DNA of 6,714 bases from JAYEIA01 sp034659855 (GCA_034659855.1 JAYEIA010000255.1:1-6714); one strand, 5' to 3'; counted from the first letter of the stretch, positions 1-6,188 are shown. Numbers and translations: made by a program. Notes: a model not told the origin generated them from the letters alone.

Positions 1-21
1 GCACGCATTTGCAATGCGTGC
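1..21. repeat. Perfect 21-bp 9-3-9 palindrome (type B, copy 1)
   Basis: Arms GCACGCATT and AATGCGTGC are exact reverse complements around the loop TGC. The same 21 bases recur at 164-184. It is GC-rich inside a strongly AT-rich surrounding, as is usual for REP-type hairpins. Confidence 0.85.
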
Positions 22-118
22 GAAAATGCCGGCAGCACAAATAAATAGTTTTTTTTTGAGCGTAAAAAAAGGAAACATAATAATTAGATTGCTTGAAAAT
101 TATAAATCTATATATAAT

Positions 119-184
119 GCACGCGTTACAAACGCGCGCAAGCAGGGGATTGTAAGGTCGCTCGCACGCATTTGCAATGCGTGC
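119..184. repeat. Paired palindromes, REPIN-like module
   Basis: Two 21-bp palindromes are separated by a 24-bp spacer (140-163). The first (119-139) has arms GCACGCGTT and AACGCGCGC around ACA, with one mismatched position. The second (164-184) is the perfect GCACGCATT / AATGCGTGC palindrome around TGC. Two short hairpins separated by a couple of dozen bases is the layout of REP doublets moved by REP-associated tyrosine transposases (RAYTs). No such transposase is in this window, so the link is an inference from architecture. Confidence 0.65.
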
Positions 185-282
185 GAAAATGCCGGCAGCA
201 CGAATAAATAGTTTTTTTTGTGATCGTAAAAAAAGGAAACCTAATAATTAGATTGCTTGAAAATTATAAATCTATATATGAT

Positions 283-303
283 GCACACGTTACAAACGCG
301 CGC
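283..303. repeat. Degenerate 9-3-9 palindrome (type A, copy 2)
   Basis: This is the second copy of the type A palindrome at 119-139. Its left arm reads GCACACGTT, so two of nine positions no longer pair with AACGCGCGC. The right arm and the ACA loop are unchanged. Only 11 bases separate it from the edge of repeat homology at 314, where the four-helix-bundle remnant begins. Confidence 0.75.
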
Positions 304-311
304 AAGCAGGG

Positions 312-551
312 GATGCTCTTGTACAGCAAATAAATAAAGCAGCAGTATCAGTTGCATCTATTATTGCAGAAAAAACAAGCCGGAATGGCTGCCAAATAGA
401 GATAGCTTTTGAATTAGGATACCTAACGAAGGATGCATTTGAAAATATTTCGAAAAAAGGCAAAAAAAATAGCTGTAAAAATGAGCAACAATACTGCATC
501 AATCAAAAAAACAATATTTCAACCACATTTATAACTATATTTAACCACTAA
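312..551 (+). pseudogene. Decayed four-helix-bundle (S23 / 23S rRNA intervening-sequence) protein gene
   Basis: This frame has no start codon; it opens after a TGA at 279-281 and closes at TAA 549-551. From 315 it reads ALVQQINKAAVSVAS, then IIAEKTSRN, which matches the family core (Q-I-x-R-A-A-V-S-V-x-S-N-I-A-E-G-x-S-R) with the usual N and G of NIAEG changed to I and K. It jumps directly to CQIEIAFELGYLTKDAF, which matches the family's later segment (Q-L-E-I-A-x-x-L-G-Y-L). About 20 residues normally between these blocks (end of helix 2 into helix 3) are absent, as are the roughly 35 N-terminal residues before ALVQQI. The tail after residue ENI is lysine/asparagine-rich and not family-like. 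Homology to the gene begins exactly where repeat copy 2 ends, so the repeat probably sits at the break. Members are small helical-bundle proteins, first known from insertions in 23S rRNA and related to Avd of diversity-generating retroelements. The family call is from remembered motifs, not a search. Confidence 0.7.
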
Positions 552-617
552 AATAAGGGTAGTACCGAGAAAATATATTCATGTCAAAAAAATATTCATC
601 AAGCAATAATTATTTCT

Positions 618-625
618 TAACTTTG
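618..625 (+). promoter_or_regulatory. Candidate Bacteroidota -7 box upstream of prs
   Basis: TAACTTTG matches the TAnnTTTG consensus of the Bacteroidota primary sigma factor, 48 bp before the prs ATG. No TTG is found at the expected -33 position (about 593-598), so only half of the promoter is visible. The rest of the 552-673 gap is AT-rich with no other signal I can support. Confidence 0.4.
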
Positions 626-673
626 TATTTTCAAATCAATGCTATCTAACTGCTTGTAAATCAAAAAATTACA

Positions 674-1627
674 ATGAATTCAAATTTAAAGATTTTTTCC
701 GGAACAAAATCAAAATATTTGGCTGAAAAAATTGTAAACCATTACGGCCAAAGATTAGGGCAATCATTTATTCAACATTTCAGCGACGGAGAATACCAAC
801 CCGGTTATACCGAAACGGTTCGCGGAGACTATGTATTTATCATACAGTCCACTTTTCAACCCTCCGACAATTTATTTGAACTCCTGTTGATGATTGATGC
901 GGCAAAACGGGCTTCGGCATACAAAATAATTGCCGTTATTCCTTATATGGGATTTGCTCGACAAGACAGAAAAGATAAACCGCGAGTAGCCATTGGCTCA
1001 AAACTTGTTGCCGACCTTATAACTGCGGCCGGAGTAGATAGAGTAATGACTATGGATTTACATGCCGACCAAATTCAAGGCTTTTTTGATGTTCCCGTGG
1101 ATCACCTTTTTGCCTCTGCAGTATTTGTCCCCTACATCAAGGCAATGAACTTGGACGATATTATTATGGCATCTCCCGATACAGGAGGAACAAAACGAGC
1201 CAATGCCTATTCAAAATTTTTAGATTGCGGTATGGTGATATGCTATAAATCTCGTGAAAAAGCAAATGTCATTGGCGATATGCAGGTCATTGGCGATGTA
1301 AGCGGAAAAAATGTAATCTTAATTGACGATATTATTGATACAGCAGGAACAATTACCACAGCGGCCAACATGATGTCGGAACAAGGAGCCAAAAGCGTAA
1401 TTGCATTTGCCACACACCCCGTTTTGTCCGGGCCGGCTTATAAACGAATTAATGATTCAGCAATTGATGCCGTATATGTTACCGATACCATACCCTTGAA
1501 AAAAGAAAACAGTAAAATCAAAGTCCTTTCGGTAGCTGAGCTATTTTCCAGAGTCATCAAAAATGTTTATAAATTCAAATCCATCAGTTCACAATTTATT
1601 TCCTCCGAAACAGACAACATCCAATAA
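674..1627 (+). CDS. prs: Ribose-phosphate pyrophosphokinase (PRPP synthetase)
   Basis: This cytoplasmic enzyme makes 5-phosphoribosyl 1-diphosphate from ribose 5-phosphate and ATP, feeding purine, pyrimidine, NAD, His and Trp synthesis. At 317 aa it is full length for the class I family. Visible motifs in order are FSDGE (36-40), ARQDRK (95-100), the family signature DLHADQIQGFFD (128-139) with the metal-binding H130, SPDTGG (167-172) with D169, the catalytic-loop K192 and R194 in YKSREK, and the PRPP-binding loop LIDDIIDTAGT (216-226). All key positions are intact, so it should be active. The N-terminus MNSNLKIFSG aligns with the usual family start, and no better upstream ATG exists. The C-terminus after about residue 300 is a short, variable tail. 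It is the first gene of the conserved prs-rplY-pth order; a separate promoter lies between it and rplY. Confidence 0.97.
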   Translation: MNSNLKIFSGTKSKYLAEKIVNHYGQRLGQSFIQHFSDGEYQPGYTETVRGDYVFIIQSTFQPSDNLFELLLMIDAAKRASAYKIIAVIPYMGFARQDRKDKPRVAIGSKLVADLITAAGVDRVMTMDLHADQIQGFFDVPVDHLFASAVFVPYIKAMNLDDIIMASPDTGGTKRANAYSKFLDCGMVICYKSREKANVIGDMQVIGDVSGKNVILIDDIIDTAGTITTAANMMSEQGAKSVIAFATHPVLSGPAYKRINDSAIDAVYVTDTIPLKKENSKIKVLSVAELFSRVIKNVYKFKSISSQFISSETDNIQ

Positions 1628-1646
1628 CATTATTTTTGTTTACAGC

Positions 1647-1676
1647 TTGCATGCTGATTATTTTTTAATACTTTTG
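1647..1676 (+). promoter_or_regulatory. Bacteroidota-type promoter for rplY
   Basis: TTG at 1647-1649 lies 19 bp upstream of TACTTTTG (1669-1676), which fits the TTG-N19-TAnnTTTG pattern of the Bacteroidota housekeeping sigma factor. A transcript starting a few bases downstream would carry a leader of about 90-95 nt before the ATG at 1777. This suggests rplY can be expressed independently of prs. I see no convincing structured regulator in that leader. Confidence 0.65.
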
Positions 1677-1776
1677 CACTCTGAAAAAATTTTACAAATG
1701 TGTGATGGGAGTTAAGACATTTTTCACTCACTAAGAGCTTTTCGTTTTAATTTGAGTAACACAAGACAATATACCA

Positions 1777-2451
1777 ATGAAAAAATCAAGCATCTCAGTT
1801 AAAAAAAGAACTGAAACAGGAAAAGTAAACACAAAAAAACTCAGAAGAGACAATATGGTACCTTGCGTATTGTACGGATATGAGCAAGAAAACATTCACT
1901 TCTATGCCCACGAAAACGAGTTTAAAAATATTGTTTACACTCCGCAAACCTATTCAATTGACATTGATATTGAAGGAAATGTACAAACTGCCGTATTGAA
2001 AGATATTCAATTTCATCCGGTAACGGACAAAATACAGCACATCGATTTTCTTGTGGTTCAAGAAGGTCGCAAATTGAAAACAGAACTACTTATTACAACC
2101 AAAGGAACACCTGTAGGAATTGCCGAAGGCGGTATCTTATTACGAAGAGCCAGAAAACTTAATGTCATAGGTTTACCGGAACACCTCCCGGAAGAACTTA
2201 CGGTTAATATTGAAAACTTAAACATTGGTGACAGTATTAATGTACGTGACGTTGAATTTGAAAATATAGAAATTCTTGACGCACCAAACCGTGTGATTTG
2301 CTCTGTTCAAACGGCCGAAATGCATATTGTTGAAGAGGAAGAAGAAGAAGATGCATTATTGCTTGAAGGTGAAGAAGCACCTGAAGGTGAAGCCGAAGAT
2401 GGAGCTGAAGAAGATTCTGAAGGCGATAAGGATGAAGAAAAGTCTGAATAA
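1777..2451 (+). CDS. rplY: 50S ribosomal protein L25, long CTC form
   Basis: This protein binds 5S rRNA in the central protuberance of the large ribosomal subunit. The 224-aa product is the two-domain CTC type, not the roughly 95-aa E. coli type. Residues 1 to about 95 form the 5S-rRNA-binding domain (LRRDNMVPCVLYG, residues 22-34, and HIDFLVV, 88-94). Residues about 100-182 form the beta-rich C-terminal domain (KGTPVGIAEGGIL, 109-121). Residues 186-224 are a strongly acidic, low-complexity tail of mostly Glu, Asp, Gly and Ala, which is likely disordered. Such tails are seen in other CTC-type proteins but vary in length. The ATG start gives the normal N-terminus (MKKSSISVKKRTETGK). The next gene, pth, also acts in translation, and the rplY-pth order is conserved in several phyla. 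Confidence 0.96.
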   Translation: MKKSSISVKKRTETGKVNTKKLRRDNMVPCVLYGYEQENIHFYAHENEFKNIVYTPQTYSIDIDIEGNVQTAVLKDIQFHPVTDKIQHIDFLVVQEGRKLKTELLITTKGTPVGIAEGGILLRRARKLNVIGLPEHLPEELTVNIENLNIGDSINVRDVEFENIEILDAPNRVICSVQTAEMHIVEEEEEEDALLLEGEEAPEGEAEDGAEEDSEGDKDEEKSE

Positions 2452-2463
2452 ATATATTTTTGT

Positions 2464-2590
2464 AAGGCATGTTTCATAAATGCAAATTTCTACGTTATTT
2501 TAAAAGTTTTAAAATCCTGATTTACAATAGGTAAATTCCGGTTTTAATATTTCAGAATGCCTTAAATTTTACACTTATGAAGCATGCCTT
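2464..2590. repeat. 127-bp inverted-repeat element between rplY and pth
   Basis: The outer arms are AAGGCATGTTTCATAA (2464-2479) and TTATGAAGCATGCCTT (2575-2590): 15 of 16 positions pair, and the remaining one is a U-G wobble in RNA. Weaker complementarity continues inward (ATGCAAATTT opposite AAATTTTACAC). Inside are a perfect 9-1-9 AT palindrome (2497-2515) and a 15-position hairpin around AATAG (arms 2511-2525 and 2531-2545; two mismatches, two G-U pairs). The two inner structures overlap by five bases and exclude each other. The right arm ends in CCTTTTG. It could be a read-through terminator with a branched loop, a leader structure controlling pth, or a small non-autonomous element. There is no gene inside it. 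Confidence 0.7.
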
Positions 2591-2614
2591 TTGTAATACA
2601 AAAACCGATTGATT

Positions 2615-3223
2615 TTGAAGTACTTAATAATCGGACTGGGTAATCCCGGAGAGAAATACGAAAATACCAGGCACAATATAGGATTTAAAGTATTGGATGC
2701 ATTAGCAAATGCATCTGATACTTTTTTTTCTGTTGAACGCTATGCCCAAAAAGCGACCGTCAAATATAAAGGTCGCCGGTTGATACTGATAAAGCCTTCA
2801 ACCTATATGAATCTCAGCGGAAAAGCCGTGAAATATTGGATAGAACAAGAAAATATTAAACCGGAGAATATTATTGTTATTGTCGATGATTTGGCATTGC
2901 CCTTTGGTCAAATTCGGATGAAAGCCAAAGGCGGAGACGGAAATCACAACGGACTCATTGATATTATAAACATCCTCGGACACCAAAATTTTGCACGCAT
3001 CAGATTTGGAATCGGTAATGATTTTCCCAAAGGAATGCAAGCCGATTATGTCCTAAGCCCCTGGTCCGAAGATGAAAAACTTCTGCTCCCCGAACGAATC
3101 AAGACGGTTACAGGAGCAATAAAAAGCTTTAGTTTTACCGGAGCCGGACGAACAATGAACAGCTTAAACAAAGCCTACAATTTTGAAGCTGAATTAAAGA
3201 AAATAAAAGAATCCGAAAAATAA
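2615..3223 (+). CDS. pth: Peptidyl-tRNA hydrolase
   Basis: This cytoplasmic hydrolase cleaves the ester bond of peptidyl-tRNAs that fall off the ribosome, recycling tRNA; it is essential in most bacteria. No ATG is available: an in-frame TAA at 2594 leaves only TTG at 2609 or 2615. I choose 2615 because it gives MKYLIIGLGNPG and puts the catalytic His at residue 20, as in E. coli Pth; starting at 2609 adds two residues (204 aa rather than 202). In the 202-aa numbering the motifs are GLGNPG (7-12), TRHNIGF (18-24, catalytic H20), KPSTYMNLSG (60-69, substrate-binding N66), DDLALPFG (91-98, catalytic D91 or D92) and GDGNHNGL (107-114, N112). The usual Gly before HNGL is Asn here. The protein has normal family length. 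The S4-domain gene follows after 20 bp and is probably co-transcribed. An 11-codon reading frame (2577-2612) overlaps the first TTG. Confidence 0.94.
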   Translation: MKYLIIGLGNPGEKYENTRHNIGFKVLDALANASDTFFSVERYAQKATVKYKGRRLILIKPSTYMNLSGKAVKYWIEQENIKPENIIVIVDDLALPFGQIRMKAKGGDGNHNGLIDIINILGHQNFARIRFGIGNDFPKGMQADYVLSPWSEDEKLLLPERIKTVTGAIKSFSFTGAGRTMNSLNKAYNFEAELKKIKESEK

Positions 3224-3243
3224 TACCTTATTACGCTACAACT

Positions 3244-3636
3244 ATGGTTAAAGAAACTGACTCAGAACGAATTGATAAATTCCTTTGGAACATCAGACTG
3301 TTTAAAAAGCGTAGTGATGCAAAAAAAGCCTGCAACAAAGGGCGTGTTCTTGTTAATGATCAAAGCACCAAGCCGGCAAGAGTTATTGAGCCCGGCGATG
3401 TTATCAGTATTAAAAATCCGCCGATATACAAAAGCTATAAAATATTGGGAGTAATAGCCAACCGAATTGGGGCAAAGTTGGTTCCCGATTATCTCGAAGA
3501 CATAACACCCCCGGAAGAAAAAGATAAACTTAAAGCTGTGAACAGCAACTATGTGAGACGCGACCGAGGTACCGGACGCCCAACCAAAAAGGAACGAAGA
3601 GATATTGAAGACTTTTTGGAAGACCCTAAGTTTTAG
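3244..3636 (+). CDS. hslR: S4-domain RNA-binding protein, Hsp15/HslR-YabO type
   Basis: This is a small basic RNA-binding protein. The S4 fold spans residues 8 to about 65, with the signature ERIDKFLWNIRLFKKRSDA (8-26), NKGRVLVNDQ (31-40) and EPGDVISIK (49-57). E. coli Hsp15 binds 50S subunits that carry stalled peptidyl-tRNA, and YabO of Bacillus does a related job; a role in rescuing blocked large subunits fits the neighbouring pth. The 130-aa length and the charged C-terminus (RRDRGTGRPTKKERRDIEDF, 105-124) agree with the Bacteroidota branch. The ATG lies 20 bp after pth, implying one transcript, although no clear ribosome binding site is seen. The family is certain; its exact cellular role is inferred from relatives. 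Confidence 0.9.
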   Translation: MVKETDSERIDKFLWNIRLFKKRSDAKKACNKGRVLVNDQSTKPARVIEPGDVISIKNPPIYKSYKILGVIANRIGAKLVPDYLEDITPPEEKDKLKAVNSNYVRRDRGTGRPTKKERRDIEDFLEDPKF

Positions 3637-3788
3637 TATCAACACAAATTAATTATGGAAAAATAATCTTTTTACCTTTACCGGCAAACGAGGCTTTGGA
3701 TTAAGACCGCATTATTTTTTGGTTATGGCTTTTATTTCCGGAAATAGTATCTGCGATTGTGAATTTTGCCTCTATAATCAAACAACCC
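3637..3788. other. Intergenic gap before the glycerophosphotransferase gene
   Basis: This 152-bp gap is AT-rich. A possible -7 box, TACCTTTA (3673-3680), has one mismatch to TAnnTTTG and no TTG at -33. No terminator hairpin is visible after the S4 gene. The frame of the downstream gene stays open back to a TAA at 3702 but contains only a GTG at 3759 before the ATG at 3789. Confidence 0.35.
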
Positions 3789-4979
3789 ATGATAAAAAGT
3801 ATCATTATACAAATTGCTCTAATTATTCTCTCCTGGCTTGTTCCCAAAAAAAAGTCTTTAATTCTTTTGGGGGCCGGCTCCAAACATGATTTCAGAGGAA
3901 ACCCCAAATACTTGTTCCTGTTTATTAATCAGAATAAAACCCCTTTTGACGGACGGTGGTCGGCCGGAACAAAATCGTTGTATTACGAACTGAAAAATGC
4001 CGGATTACCCGTAGTGTATCGCTACTCAATCAAGGGCTTGTGGTATATTTTGAGAGCAAAATATCTAATCATAGAAAAATCATCCAAAGATGTCTATTAT
4101 ACCGACTTTATTTTCGGACGATTTAATTTTTTGCAGACTTGGCACGGCATCACCATCAAAAAATTGGGCGTGCATGCCATTGAAGAAAAAAAAGGAGCAC
4201 CGGGACAATCAATTCTTGCCCGACCGAAAATATGGAAATTCATGAAGAAATACCACTTGCTTTCCATGATGAAATACCGACTCATTCTTTCGACCACAAA
4301 AAATCAGGAACAATTATTGAAAGATGTTTTTCTGAACAACCGGGTGGTTACTTTGGGCTACCCGCGCAACGATTTATTTTTCGACAAAAACTTATTGTAC
4401 AAAAATTATCAAGACCTGCTGAAACTCCGCAGATTTCAAAAGATTTTTCTGTATGCCCCTACATTCAGAGACTCCAAAGATAGTGTAAGGCCTTTCTCCG
4501 AATCATTTTTTCAAAAATTAAATGCTTACTTTAAACAACAAAACTATCTTTTCATCATCAAAAAACACCCGCTGCAAGCCAATATCTCAGTGCCTGAAAA
4601 TTTACCGTACATCAAAGATTACTCTTCAAAAGTGCACGATCTCCACGACTTATTGTTTCATACCGATGTATTAATATCGGACTATTCCAGTGCCGTGAAT
4701 GATTTTATTTTGACCAACCGTCCGATAATTTATTACAATTACGATTTGGAAGACTATGAACGAACCTGCCGTGGGTTTTACTACGACTATAATCGGATTT
4801 TTCCGGGTCCCTTTGCCCAATCTGAAGACGAACTTTTGGCGACTGTTCAAAATATTGAAAAAATACACAAACAAGTCGGAATTCAAAGCGGTTACCGGAA
4901 ACAAAAAGACTTTTTTTATGACCATGCGGACGGAAACTCTTCTGCCCGATTTTTAAACTACATTGCTTCTTCTTTATAG
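3789..4979 (+). CDS. CDP-glycerol:glycerophosphotransferase family protein (TagB/TagF-like)
   Basis: The family uses CDP-activated polyols (CDP-glycerol, CDP-ribitol) to build teichoic acids or to add polyol phosphates to envelope glycans. It has a GT-B-like fold and acts at the inner face of the membrane. The 396-aa product begins with a hydrophobic stretch (residues 4-18) followed by KKK, a plausible membrane-associating helix. Family motifs in order are QTWHGITIKKLG (116-127, conserved H119), ILSTT (166-170), TLGYPRND (188-195), YAPTFRDS (222-229), IIKKHP (256-261, conserved H260), LISDYSSAVNDF (295-306) and DGNSSARF (381-388). The two conserved histidines and the SDYSS loop are intact, so activity is likely. 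I prefer the ATG at 3789; a GTG at 3759 would add ten residues with no family support. Gram-negative Bacteroidota lack classical teichoic acid, so the acceptor is probably a surface polysaccharide or O-antigen. No other glycan gene is nearby to show which. Confidence 0.9.
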   Translation: MIKSIIIQIALIILSWLVPKKKSLILLGAGSKHDFRGNPKYLFLFINQNKTPFDGRWSAGTKSLYYELKNAGLPVVYRYSIKGLWYILRAKYLIIEKSSKDVYYTDFIFGRFNFLQTWHGITIKKLGVHAIEEKKGAPGQSILARPKIWKFMKKYHLLSMMKYRLILSTTKNQEQLLKDVFLNNRVVTLGYPRNDLFFDKNLLYKNYQDLLKLRRFQKIFLYAPTFRDSKDSVRPFSESFFQKLNAYFKQQNYLFIIKKHPLQANISVPENLPYIKDYSSKVHDLHDLLFHTDVLISDYSSAVNDFILTNRPIIYYNYDLEDYERTCRGFYYDYNRIFPGPFAQSEDELLATVQNIEKIHKQVGIQSGYRKQKDFFYDHADGNSSARFLNYIASSL

Positions 4980-5237
4980 CTTTGCCGTATGCTGAATACA
5001 AAATAAAACAAGAATAAGCAGGATGAAAAACTTGTGTGCCTGCCTCTTCTGTTGCCGGAATTTTATCTGCTCACTAATTTTTTAATTAGGAACTTGAGAA
5101 GTAAATTCGCAGAAATAAGACACATAATAGTCTAATTTCAAGGAGATTACATTCAGCCTATGCGGTTTATCATAAAAAAATTATGGAATTCGAACTTGTT
5201 TACATCTGATAAGCAAACGTAAACAAAACGAAAGAAC
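4980..5237. other. 258-bp intergenic region without a supported gene
   Basis: It contains one small perfect hairpin, CTAATT-TTTT-AATTAG (5074-5089), which is AT-only apart from its closing C-G pair and has no following T-run, so it is not a convincing terminator. There is no match to TAnnTTTG. The last 42 bases hold the inverted TTGTTTAC/GTAAACAA motif described separately. A 20-codon Cys-rich frame at 5023-5085 is probably chance. Confidence 0.5.
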
Positions 5238-5272
5238 ATGAAAAATTTTACTCAACAATCAAACGTAAACAA
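5196..5272. promoter_or_regulatory. Repeated CAAACGTAAACAA motif around a start codon
   Basis: CAAACGTAAACAA occurs exactly at 5214-5226 and 5260-5272, on either side of the ATG at 5238 and 46 bp apart. An inverted partner of its last eight bases, TTGTTTAC, lies at 5196-5203 and can pair with 5219-5226 across a 15-nt loop. This could be an operator read by a dimeric regulator, or an RNA hairpin near the ribosome entry site. In AT-rich DNA a 13-bp repeat has some chance of being accidental, so the functional claim is weak. Confidence 0.35.
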
Positions 5273-6188
5273 GGAAAACCAAGTGATTAATTTTATAAAA
5301 GGGGCAAGTATAGGAGCCATTATAGTAATGGTATTCTTGCTCCTTTTTTCATTGTCGTCATTTGGGCAAAGAAGTGTTTACAATGCATGCAAAGCCGAAA
5401 ATGTGATTACAAGAGAAGTCGTTGATGTCGTTACCGGAGAAACAAAAAAAGTGGAGGTAGATGCCGACACGCACGGCAATGCCGCCGGAAACCAATACGA
5501 CTTAGCCGTTGACGGTGCATTCGAGGGAGAAACCGTTGCCGTATTGCACTTATATACCGGAGAGGGCTTCGATTTTCATCTGCCCAAAGCAGCTCTTAAA
5601 GAAAAAGGATTTTCGGTCTATCGCTGGATAAACAATCCGCCGAGTGCCGAAGAACTCAAAAAATCTTTAGATAAAGCCTGCCAACTTTGGATTATTTCGA
5701 GCCATACGCAAAAACTGAATGCCCAACACTTAAAAGTTATTAAAGAATTCTTCGACAGCGGAAAAGGGGTTTACATTTGGGGAGACAACCAGCCCTATTA
5801 TGCCGATGCCAACTATGTGGCTGAACACTTATTCGGGACAAAAATGACCGGAAATCTGCCGGGAAACGAAGTGGTTACGCTGCAACAACGCAGCGAAAAA
5901 ATTGGATTAATGCCCAATCATTTAATATCTACCGGATTACAAAACATTTATGAGGGTATAACCATTGCCACCATTGACCGGCACAAAGATTTTACACCCC
6001 TGATTTACGGACATGCCGGAAACTTAGTCACGGCAGTTTATGAAAAAGACGGCAAGCGCGCCATAATCGACGGCGGATTTACCCGGCTCTATATCTCCTG
6101 GGACAATGCCGGCACAGGTCGCTACGTTAAAAATGCCGCAGCTTGGCTCGTAAATTACGAACGCTTCGGACAAGCACCAATCAAATAG
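5238..6188 (+). CDS. Membrane-anchored protein of unknown function, possible glutamine-amidotransferase-like fold
   Basis: I do not recognise a named family with certainty. The 316-aa product has a polar N-terminus (1-18), one strong hydrophobic segment (about 23-41) ending SSFGQ at 44, and then a soluble region. FGQ followed by a polar residue often ends signal peptides in Bacteroidota, so it is either exported after Q44 or anchored by this segment, facing the periplasm. The soluble part looks alpha/beta: a strand AVLHLYTGEG (101-110), helix, strand QLWIISSHT (149-157), helix with LKVIKEFFDSGKG (165-177), strand VYIWGDNQPYYADAN (178-192), and a final AIIDGGFTRLY (275-285) with a WLVNYE helix near the end. 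This order resembles class I glutamine-amidotransferase/ThuA-like folds, but the elbow reads SSHTQ with no Cys nucleophile, so amidase activity is not expected. WGDNQPYYADAN and DGGFTRLY look like conserved-site motifs. The ATG is the only sensible start. It is followed by its own terminator and is probably monocistronic. Confidence 0.85.
   Translation: MKNFTQQSNVNKENQVINFIKGASIGAIIVMVFLLLFSLSSFGQRSVYNACKAENVITREVVDVVTGETKKVEVDADTHGNAAGNQYDLAVDGAFEGETVAVLHLYTGEGFDFHLPKAALKEKGFSVYRWINNPPSAEELKKSLDKACQLWIISSHTQKLNAQHLKVIKEFFDSGKGVYIWGDNQPYYADANYVAEHLFGTKMTGNLPGNEVVTLQQRSEKIGLMPNHLISTGLQNIYEGITIATIDRHKDFTPLIYGHAGNLVTAVYEKDGKRAIIDGGFTRLYISWDNAGTGRYVKNAAAWLVNYERFGQAPIK

Larger units (their letters stand above)
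1..314. repeat. Two tandem copies of a 163-164 bp palindrome-bearing unit
   Basis: Copy 1 begins at or before base 1 and runs to 163; copy 2 is 164-314. They are nearly identical: the run of 9 T then GAGCG (49-62) becomes 8 T then GTGATCG in copy 2, which shifts the offset from 163 to 164, and there are a few substitutions. Each unit contains, in order, a perfect 9-3-9 palindrome, the 8-bp palindrome TGCCGGCA (27-34, 190-197), about 85 bp of AT-rich sequence including TAGATT/AATCTA arms (85-90, 105-110), and a second, imperfect 9-3-9 palindrome. Homology between copies stops after CAGGGGAT (150 and 314). Copy 1 starts at the window edge, so the array may continue to the left. I see no convincing coding sequence; the open frame at 14-211 simply reads through the repeat. 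A REP/REPIN-type intergenic repeat is inferred from the architecture. Confidence 0.9.

Noticed and set aside
14..211. 65-codon open frame across the left repeats
   Set aside because: It reads straight through non-coding palindromes and the boundary between repeat copies, with no domain-like sequence.
1..314. CRISPR array
   Set aside because: The repeated unit is 163-164 bp and nearly identical throughout, with no unique spacers of regular size and no cas gene.
290..502. 70-codon minus-strand frame
   Set aside because: It is antisense to the four-helix-bundle remnant, whose plus-strand reading has recognisable family motifs.
1641..1656. CAGC-TTGCAT-GCTG as a terminator after prs
   Set aside because: The stem is only 4 bp with no T-run directly after it, and it overlaps the rplY -33 element.
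2237..2470. Minus-strand frame opposite the rplY tail
   Set aside because: Its Leu/His-rich composition is simply the complement of the acidic GAA/GAT-rich tail codons.
3759..3788. GTG start adding ten residues to the glycerophosphotransferase
   Set aside because: The ATG at 3789 gives a natural membrane-proximal N-terminus; the extra residues have no family support.
5023..5085. 20-codon Cys-rich frame after GCAGG
   Set aside because: It is short, has no visible homology or promoter, and its end falls in the AT hairpin; chance is more likely.
4980..5237. Riboswitch or tRNA in the gap before the 5238 gene
   Set aside because: No cloverleaf, conserved riboswitch core or strong stem set is visible.
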